Shown here: positions 9,335-17,949 of the stretch, in pieces | How the letters are laid out: every line of letters starts with the position of its first letter | Position numbering within the stretch: position 1 is the first letter of the stretch | NCBI GenBank assembly: GCA_001931905.2 | Contig: MSJI02000209.1 | Coordinates: forward strand, 1-31,877 | Direction of reading: 5' to 3' | Source of the DNA: Cladosporium sp. IMV 00045 | Lineage: Eukaryota; Ascomycota; Dothideomycetes; Cladosporiales; Cladosporiaceae | Length of the DNA: 31,877 nt | Made by a program: the position numbers and the translations under genes | Notes under the pieces: model-generated | Database searches by the model: none | What the model was told of the DNA's origin: nothing | The model's input: only the letters and a program-made list of their open reading frames with translations

Positions 9335-9945
9335 GATGAAGGATCCTTTTGTTGTTGATTTGACTGAAGCTCCGATGAAGCTGCGTTCTTCAACCCTCGT
9401 CCGGGCCTGGGGAGCTCTCTATAGATATGTTATGAGAAAAATACAAATAGGAAGGTAACGACGAAATGATTTGTAAATGTACATGTAGTTCGGTGACTGC
9501 ATTTCAAGACGTGAAGTCGTTCAAAAGCGGGATGACAGCGATCGGAAGGCCTTGCCGAGGCGTCAAAAAGGCAGGTCATCTTTACTGTTGGATTAGGATT
9601 GTGGCATTGAGACATGATCGCGTGTATTGCATTTTTCATTATTGTTATTTCGATGAAATATATGGGCACTAATGAACTCATGACCATTGTGTGGGTAAGA
9701 TATAGAAGAAACCTAACACGAATCGAAGAATGCAGAGATGAACACCCAGCTACGAAAGCCTCATTGCGTGTCAAATGATAATTTCCATTGTTCAAGACGC
9801 ATCTGCAGGGCGGTAGGGCAAGATTGGCTTCAAAGCCTCGATATGAATCGTAATAAAGTATTTTTAGGTTTGATATCCTGAGGCTCGGCAAAATCGAGCA
9901 ATCGTGTATAGACTTGCGGGATATCAAGACGTGAGGGCTTTAAAA
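9335..9945. other. Intergenic; SDR promoter and 3' flank of the RG-rich gene
   Basis: A 165-codon minus-strand frame (9430-9927) crosses this stretch. Its composition is rich in Cys, His, Ile and Phe and resembles no family, so it is not accepted as a gene. Nothing else is recognised except the TATA-like element near 9420. Confidence 0.5.
9417..9426 (-). promoter_or_regulatory. TATA-like element upstream of the SDR gene
   Basis: The gene-strand sequence ATCTATAGAG lies 83-92 nt upstream of the SDR ATG. The identical 10-mer occurs upstream of the FAD oxidase at 19498-19507. It is probably a core-promoter TATA variant. Confidence 0.35.
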
Positions 9946-11196
9946 TCAAGCGCTGGGCGTCGAAGACTCGACCTGATCCGCCCAGGACTTGCCGGCGGTG
10001 GTGGCATCTGGGAAGGTAGTGAGATCCTTCTTTGGTTTCGAATCAGTCCCATCGCCTTTGGTGGGCAGAGACGGGAAATCCTCCTGCTTTGGCGGAGCAT
10101 TTTGCGTCTGCTTGCCACCCCTCGCTGCATGGCCAGCAGCACCACCTCCTCGCTTCTCCCTAGGCTCTCGCAAGAGGTACTCTCTGCCGTCTGAATAGTC
10201 CCCCTTGTCACCCGCAAACCCACCTCTCTTATCGTACTTGCCTCCCTTCGAAAAGTCATCCTCATTTTTCTCCATATCCCACTCCCTGCCTTCCAGCGCC
10301 TTCAGCTTCCTAAGCCTATTGCGCTCGCGCTCCCCCATCATCTGCTGCCTATCCCTTCGCTCCTCCTTCGCCCGTTGCTCAGACTTCGCTTTCGCCTGCT
10401 GCTCCCTCTCCGCGAACGACGCCGCATCCGCCTCGGCACGCGCGTGCGCAGCGGTGAGCGAGGCGTTCTTGATCTGGATCTGCGCCATCTTCTCCGCGAG
10501 CTCCGTCTCGGAGAGCTTGGGCTTGCGCACGCCGCCGGTGCCGCGCCTGTCCCCGCGTACGGACGCTATGGTCTCTTTCTTCGGCCCTGTGGGCGCATTG
10601 TCTGGCGCTTGCGCTTCCTCGCTCTTTTGCTCCGCCTGTGTATGGTTTGATTGTGCTTGGTTGTCTTTGCGTCCGCCCCTGCCACGCCCTCTTCCCTTTC
10701 CTCGCGCTCCTTCGTTGGTGTTCTTGCTGGGTTGCGATACAGGCTGAGGAGACGGCTGCTCCACGACTGGTTGCACGACAGGTGTAGGGACGTCCGCGGG
10801 TTTCTCTGCGATCGGCTGCTCTACTGGCGTGAACTCGTCCCCGAACAGGTCGTCTGGCGTCCGTGTCTGCATGGACTCTTCCACCGGCACCACATCGTCG
10901 AACAGATCCTCTTCTTGTCCGCCCGTTTGCGCGAACTCATTGTATGTCGAGACATCAGGAGGAGGGTCCAGAGTTGAGGAGGGCGCGAAAGCGGTCGCAG
11001 CGGCGGAGAGTGTATGTTCTGATTTACGTCGAGGCTCAGGTCGTTCTGCTTCCGGTGCGGTTTCTTCGGGCTTGGAACGTGGCTCCGATGGCGGTTGTTG
11101 TTTTTGTTCTTGTTCTCCATGTTGTTCCTCTTTCTTCTCCTCAGTCGCGGTTGCGGAAGGCGGGTCTGCCCATTTGGATTGGTATAATGAAGACAT
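9946..11196 (-). CDS. Disordered RG-rich, probably RNA-associated protein
   Basis: This is a single exon of 416 residues and almost entirely low complexity. The start MSSLYQSKWADPP is followed by Glu/Gln/Pro-rich sequence. Two acidic motifs repeat 19 residues apart: DLFDDVVPVEE near 98 and DLFGDEFTPVEQ near 117. An RG-rich box, GKGRGRGRGGRKD, is at 167-179. Residues 228-310 are charged and helical, probably coiled coil (LSETELAEKMAQIQIKNAS, then many E/R/K/A). A second Gly/Arg patch is near 340-362. The C-terminus holds EDFPSLP (372-378) and GKSWADQVE (402-410), short linear motifs seen in RNA- or ribosome-associated disordered proteins. An RNA-binding or translation-linked role is inference; I cannot name an orthologue. 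A TATA-like TATATA lies 86 nt upstream of the ATG. Confidence 0.8.
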   Translation of the reverse strand: MSSLYQSKWADPPSATATEEKKEEQHGEQEQKQQPPSEPRSKPEETAPEAERPEPRRKSEHTLSAAATAFAPSSTLDPPPDVSTYNEFAQTGGQEEDLFDDVVPVEESMQTRTPDDLFGDEFTPVEQPIAEKPADVPTPVVQPVVEQPSPQPVSQPSKNTNEGARGKGRGRGRGGRKDNQAQSNHTQAEQKSEEAQAPDNAPTGPKKETIASVRGDRRGTGGVRKPKLSETELAEKMAQIQIKNASLTAAHARAEADAASFAEREQQAKAKSEQRAKEERRDRQQMMGERERNRLRKLKALEGREWDMEKNEDDFSKGGKYDKRGGFAGDKGDYSDGREYLLREPREKRGGGAAGHAARGGKQTQNAPPKQEDFPSLPTKGDGTDSKPKKDLTTFPDATTAGKSWADQVESSTPSA

Positions 11197-11938
11197 GCTT
11201 GTTGTTATGATATCATGCCTATGTTAGCTCGGCCGGATCCAATGATTCCGAGGATGTCCAAATGCTCGGATGATCTTGTTGTATATATGGTGAAGAGCAC
11301 ATAAAATTCGTTTGAGATATGGAATGGTACGGTAGCAAGATCAGAGGGAGGACTCATCAGTCACTCTGTCGCAAGCGCGGGGAACGAACGGCGCCGCCCA
11401 ATTCACTTCACGGTTGGGAGCGATGGCAGTAACGTCTTTTATCATGGAAAATACATTGGCCTTAAGAAGTCGCATTCGTATCTGATTTGAGATCACAGTG
11501 TACCTACATATAGCAAGTACAAAATGCTTAGTCAATCGTTGTCTATACCTTAACTACTATTGCCCTATATTTGACTGCTTTAAACCCACGATTCACAGCT
11601 ATCGACGTAAGAACCGAGGTTGTACACAGGTCACTCTTTTGAGCTCGTTGCTACCAGCATGAGAACTGGGCTCAGTCGTAAGATCAAAATGACATCCAAG
11701 AAATGACCGAGTTTCTAGAAACATCCTCATTTATCGTTAAACTTCTTGTGTCGCGTATAGGGCGTGGAATCCTCAGGTGAGACGATAGGGTTCCATCGAG
11801 TCGGCGTTTGAATGACCCACAACCGATCTGCCACCGTGTTGATACATGTCAGCCTCTAGGACCACAGAACTATCCATATACTAGCACCAACAGTCGTTTT
11901 TGAAACTAGAGATATACCAGAGACTACAAATACAAGAA
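11197..11938. other. Intergenic between divergent genes
   Basis: This is the shared promoter region of the RG-rich gene (-) and the ketopantoate-reductase-family gene (+). Apart from the TATA-like element, no feature is recognised. The last ~60 bases are A-rich leader sequence before the ATG at 11939. Confidence 0.5.
11282..11287 (-). promoter_or_regulatory. Candidate TATA box for the RG-rich protein gene
   Basis: TATATA lies within CATATATAC, 86-91 nt upstream of the ATG at 11196. Support is motif and spacing only. Confidence 0.4.
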
Positions 11939-13093
11939 ATGTCTTCTTCAGTCGACCAACCCAGGGTGAAGGTGTTGCTGTTCGGTCTGGGCGCGTGAGT
12001 GCCCTTCTAGCAGGTCGTCTAAGTATAGCGAATGGTGCACTGATTGACAGATTTGAACAGAATTGGTGGCTTCTATGCTTTCATTTTGAGCCGAGTGCCC
12101 GATGTGTCTCTGAGCGTCGTGGCAAGAACAAACTACGATGTGGTTAAGGAGAAGGTACCTATCTATACTCGGCCTGAACGGCAACCGAACAATCAAGAGG
12201 TACATACCACTGACTCGCTCAAAAGGGCCTGACCGTGGAAAGTCAGAACCATGGCACACATCAAGTACACTTCGATGCTGGTAAGTGGCACGAAACATCG
12301 ATGCTCATAGAAGAATGCTGACAAAGTCTCAGTCTACCGCTCTCCATCCGAGGCCCCTCACAAGTTCGACTACATCGTCTGCGCTCACAAAGCCATCAAT
12401 CCCTCTGCCATCCCTCCCATCTTCGAATCAGTAGCGGATGCCAACACGACATTCGCCATCATGCAGAACGGCGTCGGCAACGAAGACCCGTTCCGCGAGA
12501 CGTTCCCCCAAAGCACCATCATCTCCGGCGTCGTCTGGATTGGCGCCACGCAGACCTCGCCGGGGCTGATCAAGCACATGCAAGCCGAGAACACCGAGCT
12601 CGGCCTCTTTCCTAACCCCAGCTTGCAGGTCGACCTCGAACAGGGCAGATTGCAGCACTTTGCGGGTCTGATGCGGGAAGGCGGCACGAACATCTCGCTC
12701 GAAGAGAACGTCCAGCTCAAGCGCTGGGAGAAAGTCGTCTGGAACGCCGCCTGGAACAGCATCACAACTTTGACGGGCGTGGACACGCAAGTCTGGCTTT
12801 CGAGGCCCGAGGCGATGGAGATGACCAAGCGTCTCATGCCGGAAGTCATCCGTGTTGGACAGAAGTGTGGCGTCCCGCTAAAGGATGAGCTGGTGGATGT
12901 GCTGATTGGTCGCATTCTCGCTCTGCCGGGGATTTTCAGCTCCATGTATGTGGACTCCAAGGAGGGCCGGAAGCTGGAGATTGATGTGATTTTGGGGACG
13001 CCGATGAGGAAGGCCAGGGAGTTTGGCATGGATGTGCCGACTTTGGCGACGACGTATGCTCTTCTGCAAGCGGTGGATGGAAGGCTTGGTTAG
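11939..13093 (+). CDS. Ketopantoate reductase (ApbA/PanE) family protein, four exons
   Basis: Exons are 11939-11994, 12061-12154, 12226-12280 and 12333-13093, with introns of 66, 71 and 52 nt. The product is 321 residues, the normal length for 2-dehydropantoate 2-reductases. The NADPH-binding motif GLGAIGGFYA is at residues 16-25; intron 1 interrupts it after the third residue's G-A. The family's MQNGVGNED is at 112-120. The C-terminal helical domain starts near 185 with RWEKVVWNAAWNSITTLTG and contains the EID(V) segment that supplies the catalytic Glu region. PanE reduces ketopantoate to pantoate for coenzyme A synthesis. Fungi carry several paralogues, so the substrate is not assured. Intron 2 ends CTCAAAAG and intron 3 ends GTCTCAG; both joins restore the conserved frame. 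Confidence 0.9.
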
Positions 13094-13233
13094 ACAAACT
13101 TGATGGTCAAGCTGGTCACGTTCTTGACATCTTCTTCTGGCCTCCGCCGGGATTTTTCCAACTTGTCGTGGTTTATCCATAGCACAGCGTGGACACACCA
13201 CATTTCCAGTAGATAGATGCAAGCACTCCCAGT

Positions 13234-13938
13234 TCAATCCACAGACTCACCCAACTCCTCTCTAGCCTCCATCCTCTCCCTCCTCTCATTAATCGCATCA
13301 TCATAATCTCTCCTGATCTCCTTCCTCCAAACCTCAACCTCCAGCATTCTCTTCTGCTTGTTCCCCATCTGCCCCTCGCCCGTCAAGCCATCATCGCGAG
13401 CATCAAAGTACAGAGCCCACATATCATCGCCATCCTCCTCTTGCACAGCAATGAAACCCTCCCAGCCCTGGAAAGTCAACCTCCTCTCGATCTTCGTGCA
13501 ATCCCACGGCCCGACAATGTGCGGATCGGCCTCGGCGCGAATCCCATATTTGACCTCGTGCGTCTGGCGGTCGACGTAGACCCAGTTCAGGAAGCGCTGG
13601 TGGTTTATCATGGTGACGAAGCCCTCTCCGCCGGCGAAGCCGGCTTTGCGCCAGATCTCTTTCTTGCCCGGGAAGGGGAGGAAGTTGGCCGTGGCTGGGA
13701 AGTACTGCTCGCGCGCGTCTCGGCGCGTGTCGATGTAGAGTTTGTTGTCTTTGAGGACGATGGGCGAGTTGTCGAATTGCGCCGAATAGACGCTGCGTTT
13801 GAGCAGTGTCACGGTCAGGTGGTACTTTCGGCCGCGGTGTTCTTCGCGGTTGTTCTCTTTCTGTCCGTGCCGGATGGCTTCAGTGGTGCCGACGATGGCT
13901 GGCGCAGCTGCTACTGCTGTGAGAATGCCGAAGACCAT
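13234..13938 (-). CDS. Conserved protein of unknown function, 234 residues
   Basis: This is a single exon, convergent with the ketopantoate-reductase-family gene (stop codons 140 nt apart). The first ~16 residues (MVFGILTAVAAAPAIV) are hydrophobic and could be a signal peptide or membrane anchor. A basic, His/Arg/Asn-rich stretch follows. The core, ~45-185, is compact and aromatic-rich: NFLPFPGKKEIWRKAGFAGG, then MINHQRFLNWVYVD, then HIVGPWDCTKIERRLTFQGW. The C-terminus is a charged helix (YDDAINERRERMEAREELG). The regular alternation and dense Trp/Phe/Tyr content suggest a beta-rich folded domain. I do not recognise a characterised family. The clear coding character and lack of internal stops make it a real gene. 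Confidence 0.8.
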   Translation of the reverse strand: MVFGILTAVAAAPAIVGTTEAIRHGQKENNREEHRGRKYHLTVTLLKRSVYSAQFDNSPIVLKDNKLYIDTRRDAREQYFPATANFLPFPGKKEIWRKAGFAGGEGFVTMINHQRFLNWVYVDRQTHEVKYGIRAEADPHIVGPWDCTKIERRLTFQGWEGFIAVQEEDGDDMWALYFDARDDGLTGEGQMGNKQKRMLEVEVWRKEIRRDYDDAINERRERMEAREELGESVD

Positions 13939-14438
13939 GGTTCTTCTGGGTGAGAGTGGTGTGAAGGTGTGTGGCGGTGAGGGAGGGAGAGAAGAAGATG
14001 TAAGTCGGACCTACGAAAAGAACATCTGAACCTTACCTTTAGTCTCGTCCCAATATCGGCAGTGCACAATCTTCCACCCCCGCCGTGACGGTGACTGGAT
14101 GGAGACTTGACCCTACGAGTTTCTTATAGACTGGTGGGTCGAGAAGACCTTGCCAAAGTTGAGATGAAAGAGATGCGACGCGTGGTTGTCGGTTTGACAG
14201 CAGCCTCGGCTCGCAAACAAAACGAAACATGAAATTAACATCTTGGTCACATTATATACAGACAGACTACGATTTAGAATATACCCGAACCCAAATGGAT
14301 ACATCTGCCATTTCCAGACATTCCATCATTATCCAACTATTCCAATCGGCCTGACATGCTGCTCTAGTTTGACCTGATCACAACCAGTCAGCGAAGCCAT
14401 TCAAACGCAGCCAAAGGTAAACGGTATTACAAGCAATC
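13939..14438. other. Intergenic, no feature seen
   Basis: This covers the upstream region of the 234-residue gene and the 3' flank of the 89-residue gene, both on the minus strand. Short open frames here have no coding character. Confidence 0.5.
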
Positions 14439-14840
14439 TCACAGCAAGCCAATGGTGACATCACCCTGCACTCTGGCAGTAAGGTGCACCTCGACCTCAA
14501 GGTCCAGCTCGATGCGGATCTTGAGCGAGCTGTCCTTCTGCTTGGGCTCGCCCTTGTCATCGAGGTCGGCGCCTGTATTTCTCATCTGTCAATGCTTGTG
14601 CTGAAAGGAGGAGTGTGAACTCGTCGTCTCTCCTGGACGCACCTTTCTGCATGATCTCGCGGATCTGTTCGGGGGTCATGTTCTTGATCTCATCGTCGGA
14701 CATGGTCGCCAACTCCTTCAACTGCTTTCTGCGGCCGAGCGGCGTGCTCGCGGGGTCTTCGAGAAGTCCACTGTTGTGATTGTTAGCTGGGTACACCTCC
14801 CGGAGCTCTTCAGCGAATTGGTCTGCACATACACAGCCAT
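14439..14840 (-). CDS. 89-residue conserved-type protein, three exons with 8-nt first coding exon
   Basis: Exons are 14840-14833 (8 nt), 14770-14643 and 14572-14439. Intron 1 is 62 nt with consensus donor GTATGT, branch CTAAC and acceptor ACAG. Intron 2 is 70 nt, with donor GTGCGT and acceptor ACAG. The ATG sits in a strong ACAATGGC context. The joined frame is exactly 270 nt. The product runs MAVGLLEDPASTPLGRRKQL, then a helical acidic stretch (SDDEIKNMTPEQIREIMQKG), then a polar linker. It ends in an alternating beta-like tail (LKIRIELDLEVEVHLTARVQ then GDVTIGLL). No targeting signal or known domain is seen. The model is supported by frame closure and consensus splice sites. Reading the second exon alone from an internal ATG would lose the PLGRRKQL segment. 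Confidence 0.8.
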
Positions 14841-16013
14841 TGTGAAGTGTGATTGTCTTCGGGATCTTTGTTATGAGGAAGACTGAAGCTGGAAAGGTCA
14901 AGGTAAGTGTACGACTGTCGACTTAGAGATCTAGGGCAGTTCTGCCCATCCGTCTCGATCAAATACGCGGCCAGCTCGGTGAACCTGGGAGCTCTCTCCG
15001 TCGGCTCGCGCCATAATCACATAGATCTGCAACTAGTGTCTACGCGAGAGGAGCTCCGGGATGTGCGGACCGTGCAGTAGCGGTGATAGTATTTACGGGT
15101 CTATGGGATGCCGCGTAGCAGATCGCCTCTCGATGGATCATGGAGGATCTACTTCATCCTTCGGCAAAGCAGATTCATCTATGTCAGCAAGAAGTTGATA
15201 TTCAAGCCTCTCGAATACTCTCTACACTTGAGCTGCCCCCCAACATGGACATATAACACACAGAGATTCACTGATGTGTCGGTTCTCGACAATCGAAGAT
15301 CGAAGATTCCAAAGTTCCAGTTTCGCCAGTCGCCAGGCCAGCGTCTCCGCAATGATTGCACGACTTGCATGAAGTTCTCCATCCCGAGCCTCCCAAGCGT
15401 CAAGTTCAATTGCCTCTTTGGGTTCATGCAGGTCCATGAGCCACCGCCCGTCTTCAAGTCCAAACAACTCAATTGCTCGCGCTTACCCACCTTTCTCTAT
15501 CACATCTGATGATCGTCTCATACACTAATGCAGCCGAGGCATCATGGCTCCTCGATTGGGAAGAGCTAGGGTGATGATGTCCGCGGTTGCTCTGCTCTCA
15601 CTTCACCGTTGGTGGAGATATACTGCGCAAGCTGACATTTAGTACGCGTCAAACAATTGGAGTGGTTCCGTGCTATCGGGTCAGTAGGAGTTCAATCCAG
15701 AGGTGAGTATCTCCGCTGTACCGAGCTGCAGGTATTGGTTTGATCTGGCGTAAAGGCTGCGATTCTGTGTCTAGAGATTTCCTCAGGATCGTTCTACTGT
15801 TTATCCTAAGGCCGGTATAACAGCTTTTTCACATCGCCCGCTCTCAGCAGGTATCCAGGAAGCTTATTGTGACACACTGGAGCTTCGGCGCTCAGATACT
15901 TGAAGATACATTATTGGGAGCCCTACCAACCGGATCCAAAGACACAGACAAAGCATCCTCCAAGGGCATCCAGGCTCAGCAAGTCGTAGAAGACATTCGC
16001 CACCAACACAAAG
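14841..16013. other. Intergenic between divergent genes, with a possible gene relic
   Basis: This region separates the 89-residue gene (-) from the trefoil/coiled-coil gene (+). It contains the protein-like minus-strand segment listed separately (15222-15597). The ~110 bases before 16014 look like an A/C-rich leader. No RNA gene was found. Confidence 0.45.
15222..15597 (-). pseudogene. Possible decayed coding segment (two frames)
   Basis: Two overlapping minus-strand frames read like protein. The upstream frame (15597-15472) contains ASAALVYETIIRCDRERW and stops at TGA 15471-15469. The downstream frame (15482-15222) gives ELFGLEDGRWLMDLHEPKEA, then ELDAWEARDGELHASRAIIA, then ETLAWRLAKLELWNLR. 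A single-base frame change near 15475-15490 would join them. No convincing splice pair does so, and no start codon with a leader is evident. A broken remnant of a gene is the most economical reading; an unrecognised exon or chance are alternatives. No family is recognised. Confidence 0.25.
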
Positions 16014-17252
16014 ATGGCCTCTCCCAGCAACATCCCAAACCACCCACTGGTCCAAATGCTCGACCGCGAAGGCGACCCCTTCCCCACGGGTTCCTCCTAC
16101 TTCATCAAAAACCAATGCTCCGACTTCCAACAAACGCTCTCCTTCTCCCACCAAATCCCCGGCGCCACAACCCTCAGCGCCCGCGACGAGCCAGACTGCA
16201 AATGGTGGATCCAATACGAAAACAACGACCGATCACGGATCGCGCTCAAAAACGCCCGCACCGGCGGCTACCTGGCCGTCTCCGGCACCAACTGCAAGGC
16301 GTCCATGTACCTCTCGGAGCAGCCGACGTGGTGGTACGTGTACGCGGGCAGCAGCGCCGGCACCTACTGGCTGGGCACGTCGCAGTCGCCAGACGGCTTT
16401 CTGCACACCTGGGATTGCTACCAGGGGAACGGCGCGTACGTGGGCATGTTCACGAACAGGGATGGGAATTGGGGCAGTTTCTACAACATGCCGTATAGCG
16501 GGTTTGAGGAGTGGGGGAGCGGTATGAGTTGGGGTCTGGAGCCGACGCCGGAGTTGAGGCAGTGGAAGGAGCAGCAGAAGGCGAATGCGCCCAGTCAGCA
16601 GCAGCAGACGGGGGGCGCGTGTTGTGGCAATTGCGGGCAGGAGTGTCCTGATGTGCAGAAGGCTGTGAATGAAGTGCAGAATGCGTCTGTGGAGAAGGAG
16701 GATGAGCTTGCGAAGAGGGAGGAGAAGGTGAAGGCGGTGGAGGATGCTCTGAAAGAGAAGGAGCAGGCTAACGACGACAAGAGTAAAGACTTGGAAAAGA
16801 GCGAAGAGGAGCTGAAGAAACGAGAGGAAGCCGCCCGCGCCGCAGGAGAACGCATCAAGAAGAGCAAGAAAGGCGGCAAGGCCGAGCATCTCGCCAGTCA
16901 AGAAGAGAACGACAAGCTGAAAGAGGAGAATCAGACCTTGCAAGGCGAAATCCAGGCTGCTAGAGACGAAATGGAGAAACTGCGCCAGCAGCTCCAGCAG
17001 GCTCAACAGGAACAGCAACATCAAGCGCGCCCATCAGATTCTGGCAGGCAATCTCTCCTGAACGGCTACAAAGCTCCAACAATCCGAAAACCCGAGATCA
17101 AGAGGCCTGGCCAGCAACTCCCGGCGGCCAAACGTCCTGGGCAGACTTTACCTGGAAATAGGAAACCAGGTCAGAACTTGCCTAGCGGGTATAGTTCTGA
17201 TCTGATGAAGCGGTTTGAGGTTGGCAAGCAAGCCATGGCAACGAGATCATGA
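16014..17252 (+). CDS. Beta-trefoil-like/coiled-coil protein with C-terminal decapeptide repeats
   Basis: This is a single exon of 412 residues. Residues ~25-165 are Trp/Tyr/Gly-rich with trefoil-like units, for example RIALKNARTGGYLAVSG (75-91), TYWLGTSQSPDGFLHTW (117-133) and AYVGMFTNRDGNWGSFYNM (141-159). They resemble fascin- or lectin-type beta-trefoils by eye. A Gln-rich linker and a Cys cluster (CCGNCGQEC, 203-211) follow. A long charged coiled coil spans ~212-335 (VEKEDELAKREEKVKAVEDA and onward). Near the C-terminus three adjacent decapeptides repeat in exact register: KRPGQQLPAA, KRPGQTLPGN and RKPGQNLPSG (363-392). The end is basic. A cytoskeletal or scaffold role would fit trefoil plus coiled coil but is inference. 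No signal peptide is seen. The ATG at 16014 is the first in frame, after a 5' leader. Confidence 0.85.
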   Translation: MASPSNIPNHPLVQMLDREGDPFPTGSSYFIKNQCSDFQQTLSFSHQIPGATTLSARDEPDCKWWIQYENNDRSRIALKNARTGGYLAVSGTNCKASMYLSEQPTWWYVYAGSSAGTYWLGTSQSPDGFLHTWDCYQGNGAYVGMFTNRDGNWGSFYNMPYSGFEEWGSGMSWGLEPTPELRQWKEQQKANAPSQQQQTGGACCGNCGQECPDVQKAVNEVQNASVEKEDELAKREEKVKAVEDALKEKEQANDDKSKDLEKSEEELKKREEAARAAGERIKKSKKGGKAEHLASQEENDKLKEENQTLQGEIQAARDEMEKLRQQLQQAQQEQQHQARPSDSGRQSLLNGYKAPTIRKPEIKRPGQQLPAAKRPGQTLPGNRKPGQNLPSGYSSDLMKRFEVGKQAMATRS

Positions 17253-17543
17253 GTAATCGAAGCAGAATATGTATGCATGTAATTGTTTTTCCAACCAGAT
17301 TTCCCAGTCTCCGATTCAACTCGGTCCATACATTGCGCTTGCATTGATCGCCATTGATGAAGTATCATCAATACTGTAACTCAGTGCAGTCGACTCATCT
17401 GTTCACCTCAGGGTCGAACCGAGGATACAGACCACCAATTAGAAAAAGAACAAAAGTATTGACAATTGAACATCTCAGAAATGCGCATACCTGAAGAAAT
17501 ATATTATCAACGTATGCGGCACAAGTTGACAAAAGAAAATGTC

Positions 17544-17549
17544 AAAAAA
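17544..17549 (-). terminator. RNA polymerase III terminator of tRNA-Lys
   Basis: A run of six T on the minus strand lies 4 nt beyond the tRNA 3' end. This is the standard Pol III stop signal. Confidence 0.8.
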
Positions 17550-17553
17550 TCAA

Positions 17554-17638
17554 CTCCCACGGAGAGGCTCGAACTCTCAACCTTGAGATCACGATAATCG
17601 TAAAAGTCTCACGCGCTAGCCAATTGTGCCACGCGGGA
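17554..17638 (-). tRNA. tRNA-Lys(UUU) with 11-nt intron
   Basis: The 85-nt gene folds fully. The acceptor stem TCCCGCG pairs with CGTGGGA (one G-T) and the discriminator is G. The D arm is GCAC/GCGC with an AATTGGCTA loop. The anticodon stem TGAGA pairs with TCTCA. The T arm GAGAG pairs with CTCTC around TTCGAGC. The anticodon loop is 18 nt: CT, anticodon TTT, A37, then 11 extra bases (CGATTATCGTG) before the last loop base. This is the canonical intron position, one base 3' of the anticodon. The A box (TGGCACAATTGG) and B box (GTTCGAGCC) are intact. One D-stem pair (A-C) is mismatched. CCA is not encoded, as in eukaryotes. Confidence 0.88.
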
Positions 17639-17949
17639 CGAGTTGATTGGTGATAACCAAGCTATTGTATAATATATATACATTGCATTATCTTCAGCTC
17701 CATCACAGCTAGAAAACATTAATCTCGTTCGGCATCGAAAACCGCCTCACTCAATAATAGTGCACAGACGGAATCCCTGGCAAGCCATGACACGATCTGA
17801 ACAAAGAGGCAAGCTTATTAACAGCGAATGAGTTCACATATCATCATTAGAAAAATCCCACAATGCTAAAATCTATACTCTTCAATCAAAAGCAAAAAAC
17901 TCCCTCCCTCAATCTCTCACAATAATCCAATCCTTTAACAACCTCCAAC

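Larger units (their letters stand above)
17253..17949. other. Intergenic containing a tRNA gene
   Basis: This lies between the 3' ends of the trefoil gene (+) and the FAD oxidase (-). It holds the minus-strand tRNA-Lys gene at 17554-17638 with its T-run terminator. The remainder is AT-rich flank with no further features seen. Confidence 0.7.

Noticed and set aside
9430..9927. 165-codon minus-strand frame
   Set aside because: Composition is not protein-like. It lies where the promoter of the SDR gene and the 3' end of the RG-rich gene are expected.
15640..15710. tRNA-like B box (GTTCAATCC)
   Set aside because: No T stem, acceptor stem or A box can be formed around it.
16233..17024. 263-codon minus-strand Leu-rich frame
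   Set aside because: Antisense shadow of the coiled-coil gene. Lys/Glu codons on one strand read as Leu/Phe on the other.
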